This document shows positions 42,405-51,257 of a DNA stretch of 64,000 bases, one piece after another. Each line of letters begins with the position of its first letter. The first letter of the stretch is position 1. Made by a program: the position numbers and the translations under genes. The notes beneath the pieces were generated by a model. That model made no database searches, was not told the origin of the DNA, and was given only the letters and a program-made list of their open reading frames with translations. The DNA is from Solirubrobacter pauli. Its GTDB lineage: Bacteria; Actinomycetota; Thermoleophilia; Solirubrobacterales; Solirubrobacteraceae. The DNA is taken from assembly GCF_003633755.1 (NCBI RefSeq), contig NZ_RBIL01000002.1, positions 124,001 to 188,000 on the forward strand. The letters run 5' to 3'.

Positions 42405-44534
42405 ATGCGTCGTGCGCTCTCGTGGGCCCTCGCCGTGCTGGCGGCCGTCGCGCTGATGACGGCGGTCGTCGCCGCGTACGCGGACCGCGAGGTCTTCGAC
42501 GCCGACGCGTTCGCCGCACACGCCGAGGAGGCGCTGCGCCAGCCGGCGGTGAGCGCGGAGGTCGCACGTCGCCTCACCGACGCCGCGATCCGCGCGGAGC
42601 CCGACCTCGTCGCCATCCGCCCGCTGGTCGTGAGCGTGGCCGAGGGCGTGGTCCGCAGCAGCGCGTTCGGCGCGCTCGTGCGCGGCGCCGTCCGCGACGT
42701 GCACCGCTCCGCCTTCGACGCCGACGCGACCACGGTGACGCTGACCGTCGCCGACGTCGGCCTGCTGCTCGCCGACGCGCTCGACAGCCTCCGGCCGGAC
42801 CTCGCCGCCCGCATCCCGGACACGCTCCGGGTGGCGCTGACCGACCGCACGGCGGGCGTGCCGCTCGACGTCGCCCAGACGGCCCAGGACGTGCACCGCC
42901 TGGGGTGGATCGCGCTGGTCGTTGCGCTCGTGCTGGCGGCCGCGGCGATCGCCGTGGGCGGCGCGGCGCCACGAGTGCGCGCGGGCGGCGCGGAGGGCGC
43001 GGGTGGCGCGGGCGCGGGCGCGGGTGGCGCGGGCGACGCGGGCGGCGCGGGGCGCGCCGGTCAGGCGGGCGGCGCGCGGCGCGACGTCGCGCTCCGGCTC
43101 GGCGTGTCGGTCGGCGCCGTGGCCGGGCTGACCGCGATCGCGGCGACCCTCGCGCCCCACGTGGTGACCGGCGACCGGGCGGCGCGGGCCGTGCTGGACG
43201 TGTGGCTCGAGCCGCTCGCCGCGCGGTGCTGGATCATCTTCGGGGCGGCGCTGCTGCTCACCACCGCGGCCGCGTCGTTGTGGCGGCCGCCGCCGCTCGA
43301 CGCCGTGTGGGCGCGAGTTCGCGGCGGCGCTGCGCGGATGCCGCCGCCGTTGCGGGCGTTCGGCGCGATCGCGCTGGGGATCGTGGCGCTCGCCGAGCCG
43401 TCGGTCGTCCTGCGCGTGCTCGTCATGGCCGCGGGTGCGGTCGCCGTGCTGTGGGGCACGACCGAGCTGCTGCGACAGGTCTCGCCCGGTGCGCCCGTCG
43501 GGCGGCGGCGAGTGGCGCTACGGCCGGTCGTCGTCGGGGTGGGCGTGTTGCTCGTCGTCGGCGCGGCCACCGCGTACGCGCTCAGCGGTGGCGCCGAGCC
43601 GGTCAAGGCGGGCCGGTGCAACGGCGAGGCGGCGCTGTGCGCGAAGCCGCTCGACCAGGTCGCGTTCCTGGGCACGCACAACTCGATGTCCGCCGACGGC
43701 GAGCCCGGCTGGCTGTTCCCGGCCCAGAACGCCGGGATCACGCAGCAGCTCGACGACGGCGTGCGCTCGCTGCTGATCGACACGCACTACGGCTTCCAGA
43801 CGCCGCGCGGCGTCGCCACCGACCTCGAGCGCGACTCCAAGAGCCGCGAGAAGGTCGTGTCGGAGTTGGGCGAGGCGTTCGTCGAGACCGCCCAGCGGCT
43901 GCGCGCGCGGATCGGCTTCACCGGCGACGAGCCACGCGAGATCTTCCTCTGCCACGCGTTCTGCGAGGTCGGCGCGACGAAGGCGATCGACGCGCTGCGC
44001 GGCGTGCACGAGTGGCTCGTGGCGCATCCGGAGGAGGTGCTGATCCTGTCGATCGAGGACGACACCGACGCGCAGGACACGGCGCGGCTGATCCGCGACA
44101 GCGGCCTCATCCGCGAGGTCTACACCGGCCCGGCGAAGCCGCCGTGGCCGACGCTGCAGCAGCTGATCGAGCGCAACCAGCGCGTGCTCGTGCTGATCGA
44201 GAACGAGCCCGGCGACGAGCCGTGGATGCACCGCCAGGACGCCGTCACGCAGGAGACGCCGTACCACTTCGCGACCGCCGCGGAGCTCGCCGCGCCCGAC
44301 TCCTGCCAGGAGCACCGCGGCGGCGACGCCGGCTCGCTGCTGCTGGTCAACCACTGGGTCGACACGTCGCCGGCGCCGCGCCGGACGATCGCCCGCGAGG
44401 TCAACGCCCGCGCGTTCCTGACCGAGCGCCTGGAGCGTTGCCGGCGCGAGCGCGGACTGCTCCCGACCGTCGTCGCCGTCGACTTCTACCGCGACGGCGA
44501 CGCGCTAGGCACCGTCCGCGAGCTCAACCGCTAG
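42405..44534 (+). CDS. Polytopic membrane protein fused to a PI-PLC X-like phosphodiesterase domain
   Basis: A 709-residue fusion. The N-terminal part has a first membrane helix (about 5-25), an extracellular helical region (about 28-165) and about six more helices to residue 395, interrupted by a Gly/Ala/Arg linker (about 190-225). The C-terminal domain (about 400-709) is a PI-specific phospholipase C type TIM barrel: catalytic His in FLGTHNSM (about 422-429), metal/acid residues in SLLIDTHYGF, and the second His in FLCHAFCEVGA (about 518-528). It should face outside and cut a phosphodiester lipid or polyol phosphate. It overlaps the convergent ECF42 gene by 30 bases. Confidence 0.82.
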   Translation: MRRALSWALAVLAAVALMTAVVAAYADREVFDADAFAAHAEEALRQPAVSAEVARRLTDAAIRAEPDLVAIRPLVVSVAEGVVRSSAFGALVRGAVRDVHRSAFDADATTVTLTVADVGLLLADALDSLRPDLAARIPDTLRVALTDRTAGVPLDVAQTAQDVHRLGWIALVVALVLAAAAIAVGGAAPRVRAGGAEGAGGAGAGAGGAGDAGGAGRAGQAGGARRDVALRLGVSVGAVAGLTAIAATLAPHVVTGDRAARAVLDVWLEPLAARCWIIFGAALLLTTAAASLWRPPPLDAVWARVRGGAARMPPPLRAFGAIALGIVALAEPSVVLRVLVMAAGAVAVLWGTTELLRQVSPGAPVGRRRVALRPVVVGVGVLLVVGAATAYALSGGAEPVKAGRCNGEAALCAKPLDQVAFLGTHNSMSADGEPGWLFPAQNAGITQQLDDGVRSLLIDTHYGFQTPRGVATDLERDSKSREKVVSELGEAFVETAQRLRARIGFTGDEPREIFLCHAFCEVGATKAIDALRGVHEWLVAHPEEVLILSIEDDTDAQDTARLIRDSGLIREVYTGPAKPPWPTLQQLIERNQRVLVLIENEPGDEPWMHRQDAVTQETPYHFATAAELAAPDSCQEHRGGDAGSLLLVNHWVDTSPAPRRTIAREVNARAFLTERLERCRRERGLLPTVVAVDFYRDGDALGTVRELNR
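42975..43078 (+). repeat. Low-complexity Gly/Ala-coding stretch
   Basis: Irregular repeats of GGCGCG/GGGCGC units encode an Ala/Gly-rich loop between two membrane helices of the PI-PLC-type protein. Such DNA is prone to length change; the reading frame is kept. Confidence 0.6.
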
Positions 44535-45689
44535 GAACGCCCGCTCGGCTATGTTCTCCGCGAGCGCGAGCGCCGCCGCGTAGGCCGCGTCCGCCTCCGC
44601 GTGGCGGCCGAGGCGACGCAGGAAGTCCGCGCGCGTGCTGTGCAGGTAGCGGTAGCCGTCGAGCCCTTCGAGCGCGTCCACCGCGGCCAGCCCCGCGTCC
44701 GGCCCCTCGACCTCCGCCAACGCCACCGCCCGGTTGAGCGCGACGACCGCCGACGGCCACACGCGCAGCAGCGCGTCGTAGAGCACGAGGATCTGCGGCC
44801 AGTCCGTCTCCGCGACGCTCGGCGCCTGGGCGTGCAGGGCGGCGATCGCCGCCTGGAGCACGTAGCGCCCGGGCGGCGCCGACCGCAGCGCGCCCACGAT
44901 CAGCGCGTCGGCCTCTCCGATCAGCGCGCGATCCCAGCGACCGCGGTCCTGCTCGGCGAGGCGCAGCAGGCGTCCGCTCGCGTCCGTGCGCGTCTCCCGC
45001 CGCGCCTCGTGGACGAGCAGCAGCGCGAGCAGGCCGGCCGCCTCGCGCGCCGCGGGCAGCAGCGCACGCAGCATCCGCGCGAGGTCCAGCGCCCGGGTCG
45101 TCAGCTCGTCGCGCACGAGCGCGTCCCCGGCCGGCGCCGTGTGACCGGTCGTGTACAGCAGGTAGACCACCGAGAGCGCCGCGTCCAGCCGCGCCGGCAG
45201 GTCCTCCTGCGCAGGGATCGCGTACGGGATCCGCGCCCGCGCGATCTTCTTCTTGGCGCGCGTGATCCGCGCGGCCATCGTGGCTTCCGGGACGAGGAAC
45301 GCGTGCGCCACGTCCGGGGTCGCGACGCCGCACACGAGCCGCAGCGTCAGCGCGACCTGCGCCTCCCGCGACAGCGCCGGATGGCAGCAGGTGAAGACGA
45401 GCCGCAGCCGGTCGTCGGGGAGCGGGTCCGCCTCGGCCTCCGGGGCGTCGAGCAGCAGCGGCAGCTTCGTCGCCAGCGTCTTCGCGCGCGCGAGCCGGTT
45501 CAGCGCGAGCCGCCGCGCGACCGTCGTCAGCCACGCGCCCGGCTTGGCGGGCACGCCGTCGCGCGCCCAGCGCTCCAGCGCCTGCACGTACGCGTCCTGC
45601 ACGACCTCCTCGGCCGCGTCCAGGTCACGCGTGACGCGCACCGTCGCCGCGAGCACGAACGCCCACTCGCGCCGGTGCGCGTCCGCCAC
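44505..45689 (-). CDS. ECF42-type sigma factor with long C-terminal extension
   Basis: A sigma factor of about 394 residues. Region 2 (about 10-70, DLDAAEEVVQDAYVQALERW) and region 4 (about 105-155, VALTLRLVCGVATPDVAHAFLVPEATMAARITRAKKKI) are followed by a ~230-residue helical TPR-like extension that is typical of the ECF42 group and replaces the anti-sigma factor. The DGPF gene directly upstream is the known partner of this group. The start is uncertain: GTG at 45689 is used here, but homology reaches seven codons further to a CTG at 45710 that overlaps the DGPF stop. It overlaps the PI-PLC-type gene by 30 bases at the 3' ends. Confidence 0.88.
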   Translation of the reverse strand: MADAHRREWAFVLAATVRVTRDLDAAEEVVQDAYVQALERWARDGVPAKPGAWLTTVARRLALNRLARAKTLATKLPLLLDAPEAEADPLPDDRLRLVFTCCHPALSREAQVALTLRLVCGVATPDVAHAFLVPEATMAARITRAKKKIARARIPYAIPAQEDLPARLDAALSVVYLLYTTGHTAPAGDALVRDELTTRALDLARMLRALLPAAREAAGLLALLLVHEARRETRTDASGRLLRLAEQDRGRWDRALIGEADALIVGALRSAPPGRYVLQAAIAALHAQAPSVAETDWPQILVLYDALLRVWPSAVVALNRAVALAEVEGPDAGLAAVDALEGLDGYRYLHSTRADFLRRLGRHAEADAAYAAALALAENIAERAFLAVELADGA

Positions 45690-45706
45690 CGCGTGCTCGA
45701 CCGCGG

Positions 45707-46039
45707 TCAGAGGACCTGGAAGTCGAGCAGCGGACGGACCTCGACGCCGCCCTCGACGATCGGCGTGAGCTTGGCCAGCGCGAGCGCGTGGTCGAGGTCG
45801 CGCGCCTCGATGATGAACAGCCCGCCGAGCACCTCCTTGGTCTCCAGGAACGGTCCGTCGGTCAGCTCGTCGCCGCGGATCGCGGTCGTCGTGCCGACGT
45901 CCTCGAAGGCCATGCCCGCGACGATCCTCCCGCCCAGCGCGGTGACCTTCTCCGGCATGTCCATGTGCGCCTGCATCACCTCCGCCGGCAGCTCCTCCGG
46001 CGGCACCCGCTCGAACATGAACACCGCGTACTGCGCCAT
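45707..46039 (-). CDS. DGPF/YCII-domain protein, ECF42 partner
   Basis: A 110-residue small alpha/beta protein of the YCII family with the signature TDGPFLETKEVLGG (about 61-74). DGPF proteins are consistently encoded beside ECF42 sigma factors and often controlled by them; their biochemical function is unknown. The ATG shares one base with the stop of the SRPBCC gene (TGATG), and the sigma gene begins at or just after its stop, so the three are one translation-coupled operon. Confidence 0.9.
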   Translation of the reverse strand: MAQYAVFMFERVPPEELPAEVMQAHMDMPEKVTALGGRIVAGMAFEDVGTTTAIRGDELTDGPFLETKEVLGGLFIIEARDLDHALALAKLTPIVEGGVEVRPLLDFQVL

Positions 46040-46707
46040 CACGCCTCCGATCCGTTCGCGAACCGGTGGGACGTGACCCCCACCGGCCAGCCCCAAGTGT
46101 CACGACCGTAGACGCGGTAGAGCAGGTCGGCGCCGCGCGCGCCGAACATGGCCGCGCCCAGGTAGTCGACCACGGCGTCGACCGGCTCGCCGTCGTGGGG
46201 CGCGAGCGTGAACCGGTCGCCCACGACGGCGCCGTCGGGAACGCCGATCCGCCGCAGCACGTCGGCGAAGCTGCCCTCGACGTCCGCGCTCGCGTACGCC
46301 GCGCCCTGCCCGCTGAAGAAGCACGCGTGCACGCCGAGCGAGTGCAGGTAGAACGTCGTGTGCGCGCGGCACATCGCGAGCTGGACGTCGTACTCGGCCT
46401 CCGGGATCTCCGCCCGGTGCGTGTAGCGCAGGTAGGTGACGTCGCCGAGCGGCTCGAGCTCGTAGACGAGCTCGTTCAGCCCGTCGCGCTCGTCCTCGGG
46501 CCGCGTGCGCGTCGCGAAGCGCCGGTGCGGCTCCCACGCGGTGACCACGCCGCCGCCCTGCGTGAGCCCGCGCTCGGCGCCGCCGACGCGGGGCTCGTAC
46601 TCGATCGGCCACAGGTAGCCGTCGGCGTGCTCGGTGATCGTCGCCCACACCGCCGGCGGGCCGGCGGGCAGCTGTCCTTCCCAGGTCACTTCCCAGAGCT
46701 TGTTCAT
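46039..46707 (-). CDS. SRPBCC (START-like) domain protein
   Basis: A 222-residue protein whose first ~150 residues fit the hydrophobic-pocket SRPBCC/AHSA1 fold (LWEVTWEGQLPAGPPAVWATITEH start, VTYLRYTHRAEIPE strand). The last ~60 residues (from DVEGSFADVLRRIGVPDG) form an added module of unknown nature. Ligand unknown. It starts four bases after the stop of the upstream regulator and shares a base with the DGPF gene, so it belongs to the regulator-SRPBCC-DGPF-ECF42 operon. Confidence 0.75.
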   Translation of the reverse strand: MNKLWEVTWEGQLPAGPPAVWATITEHADGYLWPIEYEPRVGGAERGLTQGGGVVTAWEPHRRFATRTRPEDERDGLNELVYELEPLGDVTYLRYTHRAEIPEAEYDVQLAMCRAHTTFYLHSLGVHACFFSGQGAAYASADVEGSFADVLRRIGVPDGAVVGDRFTLAPHDGEPVDAVVDYLGAAMFGARGADLLYRVYGRDTWGWPVGVTSHRFANGSEA

Positions 46708-46711
46708 ACCC

Positions 46712-47551
46712 CTACGACAAACGAGGATCCTCGAAATCGACAACCACGCTCAGAAACGCCAGCGCCTCGGCGCTGGGGGAGCCGGCGGGCGCGCTGTAGA
46801 GCACCAGGTGCTGGTCGCGGTCGGTGAGCGCCAGCGTGTCGCAGTCGACGGTGACCTCGCCGACGACCGGGTGCTGGAACGTCTTGGTCAGCATCGGCGC
46901 CGCCTGCACGTCGTGGCGCTCCCACAGGCGCGCGAACTCGGGGCTGCCCGTGCGCAGCTCGTCGACGAGCTCCGCGATCACCGGGTCGGCCGGATAACGG
47001 GCGTGGGCCGAGCGGAGCTGCATCACGACGTGATGGCGGAACTCGGCCGCGTCGGATACGCCGTACAGCGTCGCGACGTCGAGGAACGCGCGCCGCGCGA
47101 GGTTGCGCTCGCGCGGGGCGCGCTCGCCGAAGTCCTCCATCAGCGCCGCCGCGAGGTCGTTCCAGGCGAGCACTTCGAACGCGGCCGAGGTGACGAACGC
47201 GGCGGTCTGCGGCAGCCGCTCCAGCAGGGCGAGGATGCTCGGGCGCACGTCGCGGCGGTGCAGCCCGGTGCGGCTCGGGGCGGTGCCGGCCAGCACGTGC
47301 AGGTGGTCGGACTCGGCGTCGGTCAGCCGCAGGGCGCCGGCGATCCCCGCCAGCACGTCGCCCGACGGCCGCGGCGCACGGCCCTGCTCGAGCCGCACGT
47401 AGTACTCGGTGGAGATGTGCGCGAGGACCGCCACCTCCTCGCGCCGCAGCCCCGGCGTCCGGCGGCGCGCACCCGACTCCAGGCCCACGTCCTCCGGCCG
47501 GAGCCGCTCGCGGCGGCTGCGCAGAAAGGCCCCGAGCTCCTGCTTGTCCAT
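46712..47551 (-). CDS. XRE-family regulator with MmyB-like ligand-binding domain
   Basis: A 279-residue regulator. An N-terminal XRE helix-turn-helix (about 5-75, RRTPGLRREEVAVLAHIS then YYVRLEQGRAPRPS) is followed by the MmyB-like ligand domain (about 100-275, with FEVLAWNDLAAAL and LDVATLYG), a PAS-like fold that binds fatty-acid-like ligands in a studied relative. This family is typically encoded next to, and divergent from, an SDR gene that it controls; here that SDR is at 47639. It also heads the SRPBCC-DGPF-ECF42 operon (gap of four bases). Confidence 0.9.
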   Translation of the reverse strand: MDKQELGAFLRSRRERLRPEDVGLESGARRRTPGLRREEVAVLAHISTEYYVRLEQGRAPRPSGDVLAGIAGALRLTDAESDHLHVLAGTAPSRTGLHRRDVRPSILALLERLPQTAAFVTSAAFEVLAWNDLAAALMEDFGERAPRERNLARRAFLDVATLYGVSDAAEFRHHVVMQLRSAHARYPADPVIAELVDELRTGSPEFARLWERHDVQAAPMLTKTFQHPVVGEVTVDCDTLALTDRDQHLVLYSAPAGSPSAEALAFLSVVVDFEDPRLS

Positions 47552-47638
47552 AGCCGCAGTATGGCCGCGGAACCCCTTCAGGAGCCTGGTACCGCCTGTG
47601 CCTGGATAGGGCCCGGCCGCGGCCGTAGAACGGCTGCC

Positions 47639-48412
47639 ATGACCAACGAGACATCCAGCGGCCTGCTCGCCGGCAAGGTCGTGCTCATCACCGGCGCGAG
47701 CCGCGGCATCGGCGCCGCCGCGGCCGAGCTGTTCGCGCACGAAGGAGCAGCCGTCGTGCTCGCCGCGCGCAGCACGGACGCACTCGACGCGGTCGTGGCC
47801 ACGGTGCGCGCCGCCGGAGGGACCGCCGACGCCGTGCCCATGGACCTCGCCGACCCCGCGAGCATCCGCGCGGCGCTCGACCGCGTGCACGCGCTGCACG
47901 GCCGGCTCGACGGTGCCTTCAACAACGGCGCGACGATCCAGCAGCCCGGCCCGCTCGACGCGACGAGCGACCACGACGTCGACCAGCAGTTCGCGGTCAA
48001 CTTCCGCGGGCACTGGACCGCGATGACCGCCGAGGCCGCGCTGATGCGCCGGTCCGGGGGCGGCGCGATCGTCAACACGTCGAGCATCGGCAGCCGCCGC
48101 GCGAACCCGGAGCTGCCGGCGTACGGGGCGATGAAGCGCGCGCTCAACAGCATCACCGAGAGCGCCGCCGTCACGTGGGGCCCGCAGGGGATCCGCGTGA
48201 ACGGGATCACGCCCGGCGGCACGGCGACCGAGATGATCGACGCGTGGGAGGCGGCCTCGCCCGGCGTGGTTGAGCGCATCAACGCGACGATCCCGCTGGG
48301 CCGCATGGCCGAGCCGCGTGAGGTCGCCGAGGTGGCCGCGTTCCTGCTCAGCGACCGGGCGTCGATGGTGACCGGCGCGATCGTGCCGGTGGACGGCGGC
48401 GCCGGCGCGTGA
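47639..48412 (+). CDS. Short-chain dehydrogenase, likely target of the MmyB-like regulator
   Basis: A 257-residue classical SDR with TGASRGIGAAA (about 19-29), AARST after the second strand (NADP preference), NNGAT near 97-101, the catalytic Ser in TSSIG and YGAMK (Tyr-x3-Lys) near 161-165, and the DGGAGA C-terminus. NNGA in place of NNAG is a common variant. It is divergent from the regulator gene across 87 bases. Substrate unknown. Confidence 0.9.
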   Translation: MTNETSSGLLAGKVVLITGASRGIGAAAAELFAHEGAAVVLAARSTDALDAVVATVRAAGGTADAVPMDLADPASIRAALDRVHALHGRLDGAFNNGATIQQPGPLDATSDHDVDQQFAVNFRGHWTAMTAEAALMRRSGGGAIVNTSSIGSRRANPELPAYGAMKRALNSITESAAVTWGPQGIRVNGITPGGTATEMIDAWEAASPGVVERINATIPLGRMAEPREVAEVAAFLLSDRASMVTGAIVPVDGGAGA

Positions 48413-48421
48413 GGCGACCGG

Positions 48422-48451
48422 CCGGGCGCCGCGGAACCCCGCGACGCCCGG
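48422..48451. terminator. Bidirectional hairpin terminator between convergent genes
   Basis: Stem CCGGGCG-C-CGCGG / CCGCG-A-CGCCCGG with an AACC loop, 12 pairs and one internal mismatch, placed between the SDR stop (48412) and the sugar dehydrogenase stop (48461). There is no U-run, as is usual for actinomycete hairpins. Confidence 0.65.
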
Positions 48452-48460
48452 CGATCGGTT

Positions 48461-50632
48461 CTAGCCCTGGTTGGTCGGCGGGGCCGGCGGGGTCAGCCGG
48501 ACCTCCGCGCTGCCCTGCAGCGGCGTCTCGCCGCCGCCCGGGTTGTCGGTGTACTGGGCGACGAACACGGCGCTCAGGTTGCTCGCGCCGGCGTGCCCTT
48601 CGTCGATCGGGACCGAGATGTCACCCTCGCAGCCCGCGGTCGAGGTCTGCGGGTGCCCGTGGGTCTCGTGGCCGAGGATGTAGGCCACGGTGACGCGCGA
48701 GCAGTCGACCGGTTGGTCGTCGGTGATCGTGACCTTGAAGTGCACGGTGTCACCGAAGTTGAACGGCGGGGTCGTGCTGACCGCGGTGAGCGACACCTGC
48801 GGTGCCTGGTTGCCCACGATCACACGCGCCTGCCAGGACGCCGAGCGCCCGGTCTGATCCGTCACCCGGAGCGTGGCCTCGAAGACGCCGCGCGTGGTGT
48901 AGGTGTAGCTGGGGTTCGCCTGCGTGGAGTCGACCGTCCCGTTGGAGTCGAAGTCCCAGGCGTAGCGCAGGCGGTCGCCGTTGGCGTCCGAGGTGCCGGC
49001 GCTGGAGAACTGCACCGTCAGCGGTGCGGTCGTCCCGGCCGACGGCGTGGCCGAGGCGCGCACGACCGGCGTGTACTGGCCGTTGCGCACGTAGTCGATC
49101 CGCGCGAGCTGCGCGGCCGGGAGCTCGGCGAAGTAGCCCGTCCCGTACTCGAGCACGTACAGCGCGTTGTCCGGACCGAACTCCATGTCCATCGGGTTGT
49201 CGAGGATCACGTTCGGGTTCTCGGACACCTTGCCGCCGAACAGGTGCTTGATGTCGGCGAGCTGCGGGCCGTTGGGCCGGTTGAGCTGCATGACCTTCGC
49301 GTAGTCGCGCGACCACTCGTAGAACAGCGGGTGGCCGGCGAAGACCTTCGGCCAGCGGAACGGCGAGGAGATGTTCGAGTCGAACACCATCGCCGGGCCG
49401 CCCATCGGGCTGATGCCGTTGCTGTCGGTGTGCTGGAACAGCTCCGGGAACAGGTCCTGGCCGGTGTTGTACGAGTACCAGACCTCCGGCCAGGCCACCT
49501 GTGGCAGCTGACGCAGGCCCGTGTTGTTGCGCGAGTCGTTGATCGGGCGGTTGCAGTTGAACGGCTCGCCCGACTGCTCGCTGTCAGGCGTGAAGTCGTA
49601 GTCGACGTACGGCTGATCCGGCGTGGCGCAGAACGGCCAGCCGTAGTTCACCGCGTTGCGGACGATCATCCAGCGGCCGGTGCCTTCCGGACCGCGCAAC
49701 GGGTTGGCGGTCGGCGAGTCCGGCGAGTAGTCGCCGACGTAGATGTCGCCGTTGACCTTGTTGACCGAGTAGCGGAACGGGTTGCGCAGGCCCATCACGT
49801 AGATCTCGGAGCGCGTCTGGGCCTGGCCGGGGCGGAACAGGTTGCCCTGCGGCACGTAGTAGGTGCCGTCGTCGCGGACGCGGATGCGCAGGATCTTGCC
49901 GCGCAGGTCGTTCGTGTTGCCCGAGGTGCGGCGCGCGTCGAACGCCGGGTTGCGGTTCTCCCGGTCGTCGATCGGCGTGAACCCGGACGACTGGAACGGG
50001 TTGGTGTCGTCGCCGGTCGACAGGTACAGGTTGCCGGCGTTGTCGAAGTCGATCTTGCCGCCGACGTGGCAGCAGATGCCGCGCGACGTGTTGACCCGCA
50101 GGATCTCCTGCTCGGTCGTGAAGTCGAGCTTGCCCTTGCTGAACTTGAAGCGCGACAGCACGTTGTAGCCGTTGAACAGCGCGAGGCGCGCGCGGTCCTC
50201 GGGGTTGCGCAGGTCCTCCGGCGCGTCACCCTCGTTGATGCCGGTGCCCACCACGTCGCTGGGCGTGTTCAGCTTCGGCGCGTAGTAGACGTAGACCCAG
50301 TGGTTCTCGTCGAAGTTCGGGTCGGTGGCCATGCCCTGCACGCCTTCTTCGTCGTGCTGGTAGAGCCCCTTGGGGGACTGCTTCATGTCCGTGACCACGT
50401 TGTTGGTGCCCGTCCGCGGGTCATGCAGGCGGATCTCACCTGTGCGAGCCGAGTGCAGCACTCGCCCGTCCGGAAGCACCGCAAGGCTCATCGGCTCGCC
50501 CGGACGGTCGTTGAGCGTGACCTTCTGGAACTGCGACTGATCCGGGAACTCCTGAGCGTGCGCGCTCCCCGCGAGCGCGCAGAAGACGCCAAGCGCAGCG
50601 ACACTGCCCGCGCAAATGGCCCGAACTGCCAT
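48461..50632 (-). CDS. Secreted PQQ-type glucose/sorbosone dehydrogenase with PKD domain
   Basis: A 723-residue exported protein (signal peptide about 1-27, AHAQ). Residues about 35-555 form the six-bladed soluble quinoprotein sugar dehydrogenase propeller (LAVLPDGRVLHSARTG; CHVGGKIDFDNAGNLYLSTGDD; GLRNPFRYSVNK; DMEFGPDNALYVLEYGTGYF). A PKD domain follows (about 565-650; YAWDFDSNGTVDST) and a last domain of about 70 residues with Cys. The PKD domain suggests carbohydrate or wall attachment. GGGAGG lies ahead of the ATG at 50632. It is divergent from the AraC/ECF gene pair at 50811, which may regulate it. Confidence 0.88.
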   Translation of the reverse strand: MAVRAICAGSVAALGVFCALAGSAHAQEFPDQSQFQKVTLNDRPGEPMSLAVLPDGRVLHSARTGEIRLHDPRTGTNNVVTDMKQSPKGLYQHDEEGVQGMATDPNFDENHWVYVYYAPKLNTPSDVVGTGINEGDAPEDLRNPEDRARLALFNGYNVLSRFKFSKGKLDFTTEQEILRVNTSRGICCHVGGKIDFDNAGNLYLSTGDDTNPFQSSGFTPIDDRENRNPAFDARRTSGNTNDLRGKILRIRVRDDGTYYVPQGNLFRPGQAQTRSEIYVMGLRNPFRYSVNKVNGDIYVGDYSPDSPTANPLRGPEGTGRWMIVRNAVNYGWPFCATPDQPYVDYDFTPDSEQSGEPFNCNRPINDSRNNTGLRQLPQVAWPEVWYSYNTGQDLFPELFQHTDSNGISPMGGPAMVFDSNISSPFRWPKVFAGHPLFYEWSRDYAKVMQLNRPNGPQLADIKHLFGGKVSENPNVILDNPMDMEFGPDNALYVLEYGTGYFAELPAAQLARIDYVRNGQYTPVVRASATPSAGTTAPLTVQFSSAGTSDANGDRLRYAWDFDSNGTVDSTQANPSYTYTTRGVFEATLRVTDQTGRSASWQARVIVGNQAPQVSLTAVSTTPPFNFGDTVHFKVTITDDQPVDCSRVTVAYILGHETHGHPQTSTAGCEGDISVPIDEGHAGASNLSAVFVAQYTDNPGGGETPLQGSAEVRLTPPAPPTNQG

Positions 50633-50810
50633 GTACAACCTCCCTACCTTCGCCCGAGCTTTCTCCCCAAGCCCGGATTGCGGGCGACAGTACCCCACGG
50701 GAGCGGAGCGCGCGTTCCCGTACGGGCCACCCTGTCAGAAGGTTGTCCGCGGACGGCGGTGATCCGCGTTCGCGGCGGGTGCGCAGTACCGGCTCAGGAG
50801 CTCACGTCTG

Positions 50811-51257
50811 TTGCCGTCTTCACATCGTTCATCCACCGTCACCGCGCGCCGGGAGATCTGGCACGCCGCGACGAGCTACATCGAGCTGCACCTGGCCACG
50901 TCGTTGAACGTGGACGAGGTCGCCCGCGCGGCGATCACGTCGCGCCGGCAGCTGCAACGCGTCTTCGCCGCCGAGGGCGAGACGACGGTCCGCGAGTACA
51001 TCACCGTGGCGCGCATGCGGCGCGCGACGTCGCTCGTGCTGGAGTCCGACGACCCGCTCGCGCGGATCGCGCCGGCGGTCGGCTACGGGCACGTGTCCGC
51101 GTTCATCAAGGCCTTCCGGCTGCATCACGGGACGACGCCGATCGAGCTGCGTCGCCGCCATCGCGATGTAGCCGGTGCGCCACGTGCCGTGGCGCGCGAT
51201 TGGGTCGGTGCCCGCGCGGGGGATGGTGCGGGCGATGACCTACGAGGTGCTGTGTGA
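50811..51257 (+). CDS. Short AraC-type DNA-binding protein
   Basis: A 148-residue protein that is little more than an AraC double helix-turn-helix (about 15-115): LNVDEVARAAITSRRQLQRVFAAEG and the second-helix block IAPAVGYGHVSAFIKAFRLHHGTTP. There is no ligand domain, so it would act constitutively or with a partner. It starts with TTG, ten bases after GGAG; other starts are possible. Its end overlaps the ECF sigma gene by 23 bases, which couples the two. Confidence 0.8.
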   Translation: MPSSHRSSTVTARREIWHAATSYIELHLATSLNVDEVARAAITSRRQLQRVFAAEGETTVREYITVARMRRATSLVLESDDPLARIAPAVGYGHVSAFIKAFRLHHGTTPIELRRRHRDVAGAPRAVARDWVGARAGDGAGDDLRGAV

